Below are positions 22,544-33,014 of a stretch of 64,000 bases of DNA, piece after piece. The stretch comes from Tilletiaria anomala UBC 951 (Eukaryota > Basidiomycota > Exobasidiomycetes > Georgefischeriales > Tilletiariaceae). Both the position numbers and the translations under genes were made by a program. The stretch lies in NCBI RefSeq assembly GCF_000711695.1, contig NW_013547019.1, positions 248,001 through 312,000 on the forward strand. The letters are read 5' to 3'. The notes under the pieces are model-generated. The model was not told where the DNA came from and did not search any database. It saw only the letters and a program-made list of their open reading frames with translations. Position 1 is the stretch's first letter. The number at the start of each line of letters is the position of its first letter.

Positions 22544-23507
22544 TCAGCTCCGTGGTGTGGCACCGGTGGAAGAGAAAGCAGTGATAAATGCACCTTTCCC
22601 ACCCTGTGCCGCTGCATCCGCAATGGAGAGTCCGACGGCAAAGTGTGCGAGTCTCGCGTCTACGCTGTAGCCTTTGCGTTGCATTTCTGTACGAGAAGGA
22701 GGCGGGTAAGCAGCGCATTTCGGGGGTTTGCCACTTAGAGACAGTCGCGGAGGGTTACGTACCTTGTAAGGTCAAATAGAGTCCTTTGAGCGGTACAAGA
22801 TGTTTTTCGATGAATTCTCCCTCCTCGGGCTGCGCGACCGGCTCTGGCGCATCGTCCGCAACTTCGATCTTGACGACGCATAGGCGCATATTGGCGCCGC
22901 TCATGCCAGGGTCGTTTGCCATGATGTCGGACGTCTCCAGTACGTTCAGCTCTCCTCGCCCATCGCTGCCATCACCGCTGCTCGGGCCTCCGTAGCCAGT
23001 CTCTTCCTGCAGCTCACGCAGCGCAGCGCGCGTCGAGCCCTCCTTTCCCTCCTCGCCCTGGTCGACCAAGCCGGCTGGCATCTCGACGACCCAGCCATCG
23101 ACAGGGGGGCGATACTGCGAGACGAGCAGAATGTGCGGCTCCGACGACGGACGCTCGATGATAGTGCAGATCGCAACGGCGTCCACCTCCCCCTTGCGCG
23201 TCTTGCGGTCGGCCGCTTCCCACGTCCGCTCCTTGCCTGCTGGGTCGATCCACTTGATGGCTTGCAGGCCAACCCACTTTGTCTGGTCGTCGCTTACGGG
23301 CTCTCTAGAGCGTATGCTGGCGGTGTATCTGATCGACATGGTGCCGCTGAGCTTGGTGGGCACGCTTGCGTGGCGGCTCGGGTTGCTGGAGCAAACGCAG
23401 AAGCGACGTGAGGGTAGCAGGTGCGCAAAGGCCAGTGGCGTGGGCGGAGCCGTTGCTAGCTTGTGTCGTAGGGCGGTGGCTGCTCTAGGGATGCCGCGTG
23501 TTAACAT
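22544..23507 (-). CDS. NUDIX hydrolase, ADP-ribose pyrophosphatase type
   Basis: Exons 23507-22763 and 22686-22544, 295 aa. The catalytic NUDIX box is spread over MPAGLVDQGEEGKEGSTRAA and LRELQEETGYGG, matching Gx5Ex7REUxEExGU with one extra residue in the spacing. It is preceded by LLVSQYRPPVDGWVVEMPAG as in the ADP-ribose/YSA1 group. Exon 2 completes the fold (QRKGYSVDARLAHFAVGLS). The first 50 residues are rich in Arg, Ala and Ser with no acidic residue (MLTRGIPRAATALRHKLATA), so the full form may be imported into mitochondria. A second ATG at about residue 56 (MSIRYTASI) could make a cytosolic form. The enzyme would split ADP-ribose or related sugar nucleotides into AMP and the phosphosugar. 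Confidence 0.9.
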
Positions 23508-24720
23508 CCTTTATGAAGAGCCCAGGAGGGTAAGAGAGAAGGTTGCTGAAGTTACAGTAAGCAAAGTCCCGTCCTCATTCACCCTCGTGTCCCGCGAACA
23601 TCCATACTCCCACTTGCATGACGGTGATGGCGGCAACAATCAAATCCAATATAGTGACGATCAGTCATGTTTCGAGCCTGGACCTTTTTTGTATTCTCTC
23701 AACTCTCAATGGTCCGTGCGTGGAATACAGAGGACAAATCGATGGAGGAAAGAATAGGGTTACAAGCACCATGCGCCGGCTCAGGCCCCAGGTAACTTTC
23801 GTTTTGATAATTCGTACTGCCTCTCATGTATCCACATGTAATTCGTCACGCAGGCAGTTTCCGAGTCGCCAAGGCTCGAGGGCATCGATGGGGGTGCCCA
23901 CGTGATCCCCCCCCACGGAAGTGACAGCAGACTGCAGCCATGCGCGATTGCTCAAATGAATGTGGCAAGCGGCCACTCCATTGATCACTCCCATTCAACA
24001 CAAGGCTGTCAGATGCGGCCTCCAAAAAGTGTGCTAGCTGCTCATTTTAACTCGATCTTCGCATTCAGATAGCCTTTTCGACACTCTACATTCGAGCGTG
24101 GCGGGCTAGTGGCGCCACAAGCATCACTACATACTACTTACGTATTATCCTTTATATTACGGTGCAGCGGGCAGCTAGCCAGCCAAGCTTGTAGCTTGCA
24201 CGCCAAAAATCCACGTTGCCGTCATACATCACGTGGGGAAACGTATCATGCCATGTCCTGTTCATGCGGACACATTTCCTGCGTCCTCGGCCGGCGGCCG
24301 TCAGTCTGCTGATGGGAATATGAGATGGGGTGCTGCAATTGTTGATAACTCGCGTCGCGCTCTGCTTGCTGCCTTGCCTCCTGCCCTAAAGGGTCTCTCT
24401 GTTTGGCATGCACATGCACCGTCTGCCAGATGTGCATCATTTGCCATCTGCATTTATGCTTGCCGCCCTCGAGCTGTTGACATGTGACCCTCTGAAACAT
24501 CTGTAGGGCCTGAATCACCGACCACGTTGCCAGCTTGTGTGATTACATTCATAGGCGGAGCACGCGAAGTTAGGTCTTTCGATAATCGACCAAATGATAC
24601 GTCGTGATCTTCCCCCTCTCTTGTGTTAGGCCATATAAGCATTTCTTTCAAAGTCATCGCATTATGATACTCCAGTACGTCCTGCCACATCCGCATACTC
24701 CTTTCCTCCACCCCTCCATC
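23508..24720. promoter_or_regulatory. Divergent intergenic region NUDIX / RNase T2
   Basis: This 1.2-kb divergent region is relatively AT-rich in its middle part. It contains a TATA-like element close to the RNase start (listed separately). No gene is visible. Confidence 0.45.
24634..24639 (+). promoter_or_regulatory. TATA-like box upstream of RNase T2
   Basis: TATAAG (in CCATATAAGC) lies 82 bases before the start codon. The spacing suits a TATA box feeding a short leader. The assignment rests on position and sequence only. Confidence 0.4.
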
Positions 24721-25614
24721 ATGTTCTTCCGCGGTCTGAGCGCACTCGTCGCGCTCGCCAGCACCGCGTACGCAGCTTGCACCTCGTGCACTTCGTGCGC
24801 CAACTCGACGTCCACCTGCCAGGTCAACCGTCCAGGCGGCCTGATCCTGCTTACCACGTTCTGGGACTACAACCCCTCAACGGGCCCGGGTGACTCGTTC
24901 ACTATCCACGGTCAATGGCCTGACTACTGCAATGGCGGATACGGAAGCTCGTGCGGTGAGTATCCAAACATCGGGGCTGGGCCGTAAAGGTCTGCTGCTG
25001 AATCCGTGACGGATGGATGGTTTCAGACTCGAGCCGTGCCTACATGGGCATCTCGAGTAAGCTCAAGAACGCCGGCAAGACGGGCCTGCTGAACTTCATG
25101 AACAAGTACTGGGTAGACATCAACGGTGATAACGAGTCCTTCTGGGAACACGAGGTTGCCAAGCACATGACGTGCATCTCGACGCTCGACCCGAGCTGCT
25201 ACCCCAACTATACGCAGTACGAGGACCTATTTGACTTTTTGCAGACGACGACGGATCTGTTCAAGAGCTATGACATCTACGGCGCCCTCACAGACGCGGG
25301 CATCACGCCATCTTCGTCCAAGACGTACACGCTCTCCCAGATGCAGGCCGCGTGAGTTCTCCAGACATCAAGGCCGAATCCTTGTCGCTGTACCTGTGTC
25401 GCTGACATGCCGATGTTATTTTTGTGATAGCACCAAAGCTGCGTTCGGGCAGACGACAAGCTTCCGCTGCACATCGGGCAACTTGAACGAGGTGTACATC
25501 TACTTCCACACTAACGGTCGCAGTACGACAACCGATGCCTTCACGCAGGTGGCCCCGCTCGCGGGCGACACCAACTGCCCCAGCACTGGCATCAAATGGT
25601 TGCCCAAGAACTGA
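24721..25614 (+). CDS. Secreted ribonuclease T2
   Basis: Exons 24721-24955, 25027-25351 and 25431-25614, 247 aa. The start is the ATG before a clean signal peptide (MFFRGLSALVALASTAYA). The mature protein starts with a Cys-rich stretch (CTSCTSCANSTSTC) as in fungal T2 enzymes. The first active-site segment is FTIHGQWPDYC, where the usual Leu after HG is Gln. The second is FWEHEVAKHMTC, where the usual W-x-KHGTC reads V-A-KHMTC; the Glu, Lys and two His of the T2 mechanism are kept. Further cysteines (SCYPNYTQY, FRCTSG, DTNCP) suit the family disulfides. It would cut single-stranded RNA via 2',3'-cyclic phosphates outside the cell or in the vacuole. Confidence 0.94.
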
Positions 25615-26155
25615 ACAAAACGGGAACACAGGGAGGGAACTTGCCGAGCGAGTTCCCGCTGACACCGACATGACCATAATGCACTGCAAATCACCATTTC
25701 CCCACTCTACAACCCCGCCAGGACGCTGGAAAGCTGCTCATTAAAAGGGGAAAAGGAAACGTACTTTAGATTACGAAAATGTATATATCACGTATGTAAC
25801 CTATTATTTTACCGTATATACGCTCGCGCGCAATGGGAGGGAGCAAAAGAGCGAGAAGGCTTGTAATGTTGTGAAGGACGGAAGGAATACATGACCGTGT
25901 ATTCAGCCCTGCGGTGAAGTGGTCCCCACCATAGGCCCATCTTCTAGCGTCTCCCCCTCTCATCCATGCTCGGCTATGCTATGTGCACTTGTGTGCTCTT
26001 AGGAATTGAATGAACCTACCCATGATCCCTGCCTTCGTAAAGTTCCTCTGCATCTCTGCGCATTAGTCTACTGTGAGCGCCGACGGATGCAATAGATTTC
26101 ATAAAAGTATTTCCATTATTTCGTCAACTGTCTACAACGGAAAAATTTCGTCGAC
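25615..26155. other. Intergenic, AT-rich 3' flank of RNase T2
   Basis: Nothing gene-like is seen. A stretch around 25765-25820 is markedly AT-rich (repeated TATATA/GTATAT), in keeping with 3' untranslated and terminator sequence. Confidence 0.4.
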
Positions 26156-27187
26156 ATGCCACCAAAGGGCCGCCCCCACTCCCCTACCGAGCTTCTCCAC
26201 AGGATGATCGCAGCACTGGCCCCGGCGACGAGTGATCCAAGGGGGGGGGGACCGTACACCCTGGCAACATCGTTTGTCTGAACAGGGGCATCTTGGCTCG
26301 GGCGGACAAGGTGATCCAGGAGTACGATGATGATCCCATTCACTGCCCCAAATGGCTCAAGGAGGTGGCATTCGCCCGTCGCACCATCACGCCGGCCTAC
26401 AATCACCTCCTATTCAACTCCCTCGACCCGAAACTGACATGCTCGATGGGTCTAGAAATCATCCGCTCTTCCGATTCGGTCGACCGGCTTCTCACCCGAC
26501 GTGAGGCAATCGTCGTCCATGCCAGCGCGGTCGCCCGCCTCTGCCGTGCAATGACGAGCGGTATGCCATTTTCGCTCCTGGCGACATCTCGGGTGGTTCG
26601 CATGTCGAGATCAGCCTCGTCAGCCAAGCAGATTTGCCTCACGGTAAACTATCTATTAAGCACGTTGTATACCTCGCGATGCAGCTCACCTTGCTCCTGG
26701 TAACCGCTGTTGGCCCTCTTGGGGGACAACCCTGCCTCTGTGATTTAGTTAGAGATAGTTTTTGGCGTGACCTTTGCCTGGAGGGTTTGCGCCAAGCGTG
26801 CCGCCGCTTCGCCCGGATAGATCGCGTTGTTTCAACGGACGAGGTAGGTGATGACGTATCTCTAATCGGTCTGCCAGATCTAGGCTCGGGCTTGTCCGAA
26901 CTCTCAACCATCACTCTGACTTGTTTCAAGGCCCTCTTGATGGTCGCTTCTGATATGAGATACGCAGCTTCTCCAACAACTTATTATGTCTCCCTACAGG
27001 ATCCTTGCCACTGACTACTGTCTCTTTTATTGCTTGCGGCACGATTTTGCCTTTTCCATACCTCTCCTTTATAACAACCCTATCCAGGAAGGCACGAGCA
27101 TTTGGATTCAGGTGGACGGCGCGAGACATAGTGAGATACCGAACGATCACCAATGTACTTTCAATCCGCAAAATGTCGCGAGGATAG
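26156..27187 (+). pseudogene. F-box-like hypothetical locus, possibly degenerate
   Basis: An ATG at 26156 opens a frame reading MPPKGRPHSPTELLHRMIAA, similar to the start of an F-box (PxELLxxI). A second frame beginning after a run of ten G (26241-26250) continues sensibly as NIVCLNRGILARADKV, CPKWLKEVAFARRT and LLFNSLDPKL up to about 26560. Further along, other frames carry FWRDLCLEGLRQACRRFARI (26760-26820) and IVRYRTITNVLSIRKMSRG near the end. The pieces could be exons of one F-box-type gene. The frame change at the G run, which has no splice signals around it, argues for a decayed copy or a sequence error. Function and boundaries are not established. Confidence 0.3.
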
Positions 27188-27952
27188 ACTGAGATGAAGA
27201 CAGTCGTCCATCAGCTGATGACGTACGATCTTTGAGTCCATGCTCTCTGCGGCTTCAAGATGAACCTTTGAAGGCATGAAGCATTACAGCATGAAGAAAT
27301 CAGACCGGCGCAAGTCACAACTGGTGTCGATATGGAGCAACACCCCTTTCTTTCCGCCCAAGTTTCTCGCCTTAAAGAGAGAGAAAGCCGTCTAGGTCAA
27401 CATATTTCTTAGTTCTACGACAATTAGGATATTCGCTTGCATCTACCTGCCTGCCTGCTTGGGCGCCGTGCGAGGATGCGAACGTTGAGTGGGGCAACAG
27501 TGCGATCGAAGAATAAAACCAAATGCAGTGCAGCAGCGGAACCGCACCGGAGGAGACACCACCGTGCCGCCAAGTCTGGAGGGCGGCTAGAGACTGCTCT
27601 CATGCACAGACGGTGCACAGCGCAGTAGAAAGGCGAAATGTGGAGACTCCCACAACAATACGCTGTTCGCTGTTCTTTGCGTCGCTCTCCTCTTCCGCAG
27701 GTCTACCACGATCACCCCATCACGGCAGCAGCAAGAGCAGCTATCAAAGGCAGTTGTCATCTCCCTCCTGGCTTGGAGCGTGCATTCAATCCAACAACGC
27801 ACGCAACTGCAACCCTCCTCACTGCTGGCCAGCAGGGTGCAGGTGCCAAGTGAAAACCTCGGCCGAAGCACAAGACCGTTGGGTGCAGTCAGCGGTGGCG
27901 CCTCTGCTTCTGGGCTGTTTGTTATGCACATAGCCACTAGGCTGGCTGTAGC
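27188..27952. other. Intergenic, promoter of LEA-like gene
   Basis: No gene is recognised. A minus-strand open frame over 27587-28474 overlaps the coding sequence of the next gene and is its shadow. Confidence 0.4.
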
Positions 27953-29547
27953 ATGTCCTATCCATTCACTGACTCCAAAGCCCAGCAGTCTTCCGTCTAT
28001 CCCTCGTACCCGTCTTATCCAACCTACCCACAGGACGGCGGGGAGGACGGATACGGTGGCAACTACAGCGACCACACCCGCTATCCGACCAACGAGTCCG
28101 ACCAAGCTGCGTACGCGAACCAAGCACAGCGCCTGCACCAGCGCAGCAACTCGCTCGTGAGCGACGCAGCTGGCACTGACGGTGACATGCATGGCGTGCA
28201 GGAAAAGGACAACGCTGGTGGCGTCCACGGCGCGGGAAATATGCACGCGATGCGTGACCCTTCGTTCGCATTCGGGCCGGGTGGTGTCGCAGCGCCCTTG
28301 GGGACCTACTCGGAGAAGAGCATCTGGTCCAAGGAGGACAAGCGCGCGTTCCAGGAGCGAAGCCACTTCGCCAAAGTCTGCGGGCCCATCTTTTGCGTTG
28401 TGATCCTCGCTGCCATCACCATCATCTCGGCAGTCTGTCTGGTGTTTGTCGTGAGTTCTCTCAAGAGCTGACACACCTGATACAGTCCCTCATGCGTCGC
28501 TCATGATCCCCTCCCTTTTAAAAGTTCGCTCGGCCACCAAACTTTGCGCTTGACGGAGCGACGGTCCCGGTGCCGTACGTAGATGCCACCAACTCGGCCT
28601 TTGGCTTTAACACCACCATCGACTTTTCTGTGTCCAACCCAAACTCGATCTCGGCGACGGTCCAGCACCTCAGCGCTGTGGTGAGTTGCTCGTCCCTTAC
28701 ATACATGCTACAGAAGAGCTTGCTTGCTGAGCACTTTCTTTTCCTGCAGATCACCACAAAGAACGTGCCGAACGTGACGATCGGTAAAGGCACGCTGAGC
28801 AACCAAAAGATCGCCGCCAACACCAACACAACGATCCACTTCCCGCTCAGCATCTCGCTGTATAACCCGACAGAGGACCCCAACAACGAGGCGCTGCAGA
28901 GCGTCGCCACGCAGTGCGGCTGGAAAAGTGGGAGCGGAAGCTCCTCCGGCACCGTCACTCTCAACATCAAGGCAAACGGAAAGATCTCCGTCCTCGGCAT
29001 CGGCATCGCTATACCCATCTCAACGACCATCAGCCCGGGATGCCCTTCGCTAAGCGCCATCGAGTCCGCGATTGGCGCGCTCAGCGGCAATTCCGACCTC
29101 AGCAAGATTATCGGACAGCTGCTCAGCGGCAGCGGGCGCCGCGCTTTGGCGCTCGCGAGCACCCGTGGCAGCACCACTTTCCGCAAAATTGGTGCGTCCA
29201 GTTCGGCGACGTTGGCCAGCCCAGCGACGTTGCCGCACTGGTTTGTGAACCTATTCCGGAAGGCTGACGTCAAGCTGAAGGGCTACCACGGCGGCGGAGG
29301 CGAGAGCCAGGCGCAGCCAGCGCCGGCGAAAGAGAGTAGCAAGCACCAACACCAACAGAAGAAGACAACGACTACTACGACAAAGAAGACCAACACCAAG
29401 TCGGTCCCCTGGTCTGCAGAGCAATGGTGGGGGTGGCGCAAGCGCTCGGATATCGAGGCCGAGGACGCCCAGATGCAGAAGCGGGAGCAAGTTGCCGCAG
29501 CAGCTGCTGCCGTTTGGGCGGACCAGGCGCACAGTGCGACGCTATGA
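27953..29547 (+). CDS. Single-span membrane protein with LEA-2-type extracytosolic domain
   Basis: Exons 27953-28450, 28525-28680 and 28750-29547; all introns are phase 0 and the product is 483 aa. The N-terminal 140 residues are cytosolic in character, rich in Tyr, Pro, Ser and Gln (YPSYPSYPTYPQDGG). One membrane segment follows (VCGPIFCVVILAAITIISAV), then FARPPNFALDGATV and a beta-rich domain (FNTTIDFSVSNPNSISATVQ and VTIGKGTLSNQKIAANTNTT). That is the layout of fungal proteins with a LEA-2/NDR1-like domain. The C-terminus is Gln/Lys/Thr-rich with a run of threonines. The exact role is unknown; related plant proteins act at the plasma membrane in stress. Confidence 0.87.
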
Positions 29548-30010
29548 TACACGAAAGCAGCCTGGTGCAGGCTACTGCTGCTTTTGCCCCCTTGTTCACA
29601 CCCGCCTCTTACCCTGCTCTGTTCTCTCGCTGTCTGTGTGCCATGGACGATCTCGCAAAATGGACCAACAACGGACCCCTTGCAATGAACTGACCCTTCC
29701 TCTTCGGACCGCTCCTGGGCCCGTTTCTAGAAGAACCACTGTAACATAATCCGCGTGCCGCCCTTTTCTGTAGCATTTTCACACCCTCTACCCCCTTCTC
29801 GCTTTCTCATACTCTGCCGGCAAGCACCGAGCAGAGCGTGACAATGGAATAGCATGCTTTCAAAGTGGTTGAAACTGATGCTCCTTGGCTGTGTCCTGCT
29901 CCATCAGATTGCTGCTACTGCTACTGCTACAAATGCCCGCACATCGCATGACGCGTGGGGAGTGGGGTGGGAATTCATATATGGCCCACTCTGTCGCGCG
30001 GTGCATCACA
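29548..30010. other. Convergent 3' flanks
   Basis: This 463-base stretch lies between two converging stop codons. The sequence is pyrimidine-rich and no gene is seen. Confidence 0.4.
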
Positions 30011-32371
30011 TCACCGCTGGCGCGTATTCTTCGCTGATGTTGCCCCTGCCTTTTTGCGCTTCGCAGCTGCGTCAAACGCCTTGGCGGCATGAGCGAGCAT
30101 GTCTGCATCCAGCACATCCAGCTGCACACTTGCGCTTGCATCCTGCGCAGTCCCACGCGCCGTCGTCGTTATCGTTGCCGTCATCAGTGTAGGCGTCGAC
30201 GGAGGGGACGCTCTCGCAACAGCAAGACAAGACGACGACGATGCAGCAGCAGCAATAGGAGCCGAAGAGGCACCGCAGAACAAACCCGCACGTTGCATAT
30301 GCAGCAGATCCCCAACGATGCCTTGCGCATTGCCGTGCATCGCATGCGACTCAAATCGCGCGGCGAACGTCGGCATCTGCGCAATTGCATCTGGAAAGGA
30401 GGCGAGGAGCGACGCCCAGACGCGATCATGCATGCCCCTCCCGTCGTCGGTATTGTCTGCGGTTGCTGCTGCCCCCGCCAATGCGGCCGCCGAAAGCGGC
30501 TGAGGGCTGCTCGAGATGGGCGCCTCACCGAAATATCGGAGGAGCACCAAATGCAGATCTCGCGATCTTTGAGCAGGATGCAGGATCTCAAAGAAGAATT
30601 CGCGAATCGCGTTGTAACGCTCGGCAGAGAAATCCAACCGTTTGGCTTTCGGTGCGCCGCACTGCCCATCGAGCAGCGTGCGAAGTGTCTTCGAGATAGT
30701 CACCTCGCTCAAAAGCATGGGGTCGGCGGAGTGAATCCCGCTCCCCGCCGTTTCTCCTGGCGCTGGTAGCGCCCGTGCCTGCGCACATGCCGCTCTTGCA
30801 AGCGTAAGGAGGGGCTTATACGTAGCATGCCGTGACGCAGCTAGGAGCACAACCTTCTCGACGAGCGCTCGGTCCTTCTCCTCCTCCATCGTGAAGACGC
30901 GTAGCTCGAGCAGATCAGCGACGCTGTGGGCAAGCGCGCGGATCCTCCGCTCCAGCAGTCGAAAGCGCACGCGAGCCTCTTGCGTCGCTGATGGCATGTG
31001 AGACTTCTCCTGCATCTCTACGCTCTTATCCAGCGCGGCTGTCTCACATTTTGCCATAGCAGCTCGCTGGAGCAAGCTCCTAGCATGTGCTTGCCTCACC
31101 GCTGCCAGCTCCTCCGCAAGACCCGAAATCAGGCGTTTGACGAGCAGACGAGACGTAGAAGGCTTGAGCAGAGGGTCCGATGCGAGTCGTGCACAGACGA
31201 CTAGGTTCGCGCATGCGACGTTGAGCTGCGACAGTGTCCTTTCCTCCTGCTGCAGCTGCGACAGAATTGCATTGGCTGAGGAAAAGAGGAGCTCAAATAA
31301 CCGGAAGACGGCTGCACGTTGCAACCGCAGGAGCTCCTGCGGTATGCCACGTTGCGTACCGGGAAGCGCCGCAAAAAGATCGAGGTAGCAGGCCCTGGCG
31401 GCCTCGATCTCTAGACAATAACGCTTGTACGGAGCCGAGGAGCTGTGCACTGCCTTGACAGAAACACCTAGGAGTAGAGTGTTGATTTCCAGCTCGACTA
31501 ATGAAATATTTGGAGAGGAAGCTGGGCCTATGCGCTCGACCAGGGTCAGTGCCTCATCGCGGGCACGGGTCGACGCTTCGTTGGGTCTGAGGCGTCCTGC
31601 GAGCAAAGCTCTTGCCTTTTCAAGGATAAGGTTGTCAAGAGTCTCCGGTGGAATAATGGTGGACAGGCGATGGAACATCTGCGAAGGTCTGTGCGCTTCC
31701 CGACCGGGCGGCTGAGCAACTTGCTCTGATTCGCTTGCTGGCGGCGGTGGAGCAGGTGGAGCAGGTGGTCTCCCCGGGAGTCCGTATATGAGAGGAAGAC
31801 AAGCTTGGATGCTGTCTGAGTCGGGTGTGAGATTCTGAGGCGATTGCGACGGCCAGGCAGCACCAGCTTGACGCTGCCCCGCCACGTCTGCCCACCTGAG
31901 AGAGGGGGCTGCATGGGGTTGCAGCGCTCTACGGTCCTCATCCTGCTTGGCTCGGCGGAGTCGTTGCCATAATAGCGCCTCATACACTCCTTCATCGTGC
32001 TTTTCGTACGGGTGATCCGCGTTTGCCTCGATCGATGATGACATAGAGCTCTTAAAGAAGAGCTGGCCGCGGTCCTCATCATCTCGATGCGATGAGGATG
32101 CCCGTGCTTGCTGTTGCTGATGCTTTAGATTCTGCGCCTTCCGACGATGGCTCACGTGATGCTGACACGCAGCCGAAGATAAAGAAGCGATCGTCCTACG
32201 AGGACGCGCTTGCCGTGCCCATGATGGCACCTGAACATCCCAGACGGTTGTGATCGCGCCAACGCATGACTGTGATCCCTGTCGGGACGGCCCCGGGATG
32301 GATCGAGGCGCGGCGGCGGCGGCCGATGCTGAGCTCCGCTGTGGGAGTAACAGCAACTGCCTGGGTGCCAT
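30011..32371 (-). CDS. Large orphan protein, probably mitochondrial, alpha-helical
   Basis: This is one uninterrupted frame of 786 aa, the longest intronless gene here. The start chosen is the first real ATG (MAPRQLLLLPQRSSASAAAA). The first 90 residues are rich in Arg, Ser, Ala and Gln with almost no acidic residue, like a mitochondrial presequence. A Pro-rich spacer (GRPPAPPAPPPPASE) follows near residue 205. The rest is strongly helical with many Leu/Ala/Arg pairs, in blocks reminiscent of helical-repeat RNA-binding proteins (PPR-like), but no repeat register is convincing. The C-terminus is Ala/Ser-rich and ends basic (AAAKRKKAGATSAKN). I do not recognise the family. Several plus-strand open frames across it are shadows. 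It is divergent from P0. Confidence 0.75.
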   Translation of the reverse strand: MAPRQLLLLPQRSSASAAAAAPRSIPGPSRQGSQSCVGAITTVWDVQVPSWARQARPRRTIASLSSAACQHHVSHRRKAQNLKHQQQQARASSSHRDDEDRGQLFFKSSMSSSIEANADHPYEKHDEGVYEALLWQRLRRAKQDEDRRALQPHAAPSLRWADVAGQRQAGAAWPSQSPQNLTPDSDSIQACLPLIYGLPGRPPAPPAPPPPASESEQVAQPPGREAHRPSQMFHRLSTIIPPETLDNLILEKARALLAGRLRPNEASTRARDEALTLVERIGPASSPNISLVELEINTLLLGVSVKAVHSSSAPYKRYCLEIEAARACYLDLFAALPGTQRGIPQELLRLQRAAVFRLFELLFSSANAILSQLQQEERTLSQLNVACANLVVCARLASDPLLKPSTSRLLVKRLISGLAEELAAVRQAHARSLLQRAAMAKCETAALDKSVEMQEKSHMPSATQEARVRFRLLERRIRALAHSVADLLELRVFTMEEEKDRALVEKVVLLAASRHATYKPLLTLARAACAQARALPAPGETAGSGIHSADPMLLSEVTISKTLRTLLDGQCGAPKAKRLDFSAERYNAIREFFFEILHPAQRSRDLHLVLLRYFGEAPISSSPQPLSAAALAGAAATADNTDDGRGMHDRVWASLLASFPDAIAQMPTFAARFESHAMHGNAQGIVGDLLHMQRAGLFCGASSAPIAAAASSSSCLAVARASPPSTPTLMTATITTTARGTAQDASASVQLDVLDADMLAHAAKAFDAAAKRKKAGATSAKNTRQR

Positions 32372-33014
32372 GGCCGCTTGCCTTTCCCCGTCGCTAACCA
32401 AGGAGCACGACGGTGAACCCGGACCTCATCTCTTGACCTCCTCACCGTGGTTACGCGCCCGTCGAGCAAGCCTTTGTGTTACTTCTTGGCACGATGTGTC
32501 CAACAGCTAACTTGATGCTCCAAGCGTCCGGACCAGCGGAAAGGGCCCCATGGTGTTTGGATTTACAAAAGATGATGTCGGTGATTTTATCACTGGGCCC
32601 TCGGCGTCTCACACTTTCTGATGCTCAGACTGTCGCTCACCCTGCGGAATTTATTCAGCCCACTCCGCTGCCTACACCTACCTGGCTTCGCGCTGGGAAG
32701 CATGCTCGCTGTGGTCGATGGGTCGTACTTATTTGGCATTGCATCTCGTAAGTGCTTTGACTGCTTTCGCTAACGCAGAGCCTGTGAGTATGAACGGAAG
32801 CGACGTTGTGATGGCGGCCGCTGTCGAATGATGTGCGAAAAGAAACATAATGCTGACTGACTGCCGTCCTTGTCGTGCCTTCAGTAAATATCCTTTGCAT
32901 CCCGTGTGTCGTGGTCATCGGCGGCTCTTTGAATTGTTAAAAGGACATACATTCCTTAATTTCGAAAGGAAGTAAATCCCTCGTTACGCACAACTCTTTA
33001 ACGAAACAGTCAAA
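32372..33014. promoter_or_regulatory. Divergent promoter region orphan gene / P0
   Basis: This 643-base stretch drives a ribosomal-protein gene to the right. The 100 bases before the P0 ATG are AT-rich with short pyrimidine runs. No named element is certain. Confidence 0.45.

Noticed and set aside
27587-28474. 295-codon minus-strand open frame over the LEA-like gene
   Set aside because: It overlaps exon 1 of a well-spliced plus-strand gene with a membrane segment and is a shadow frame.
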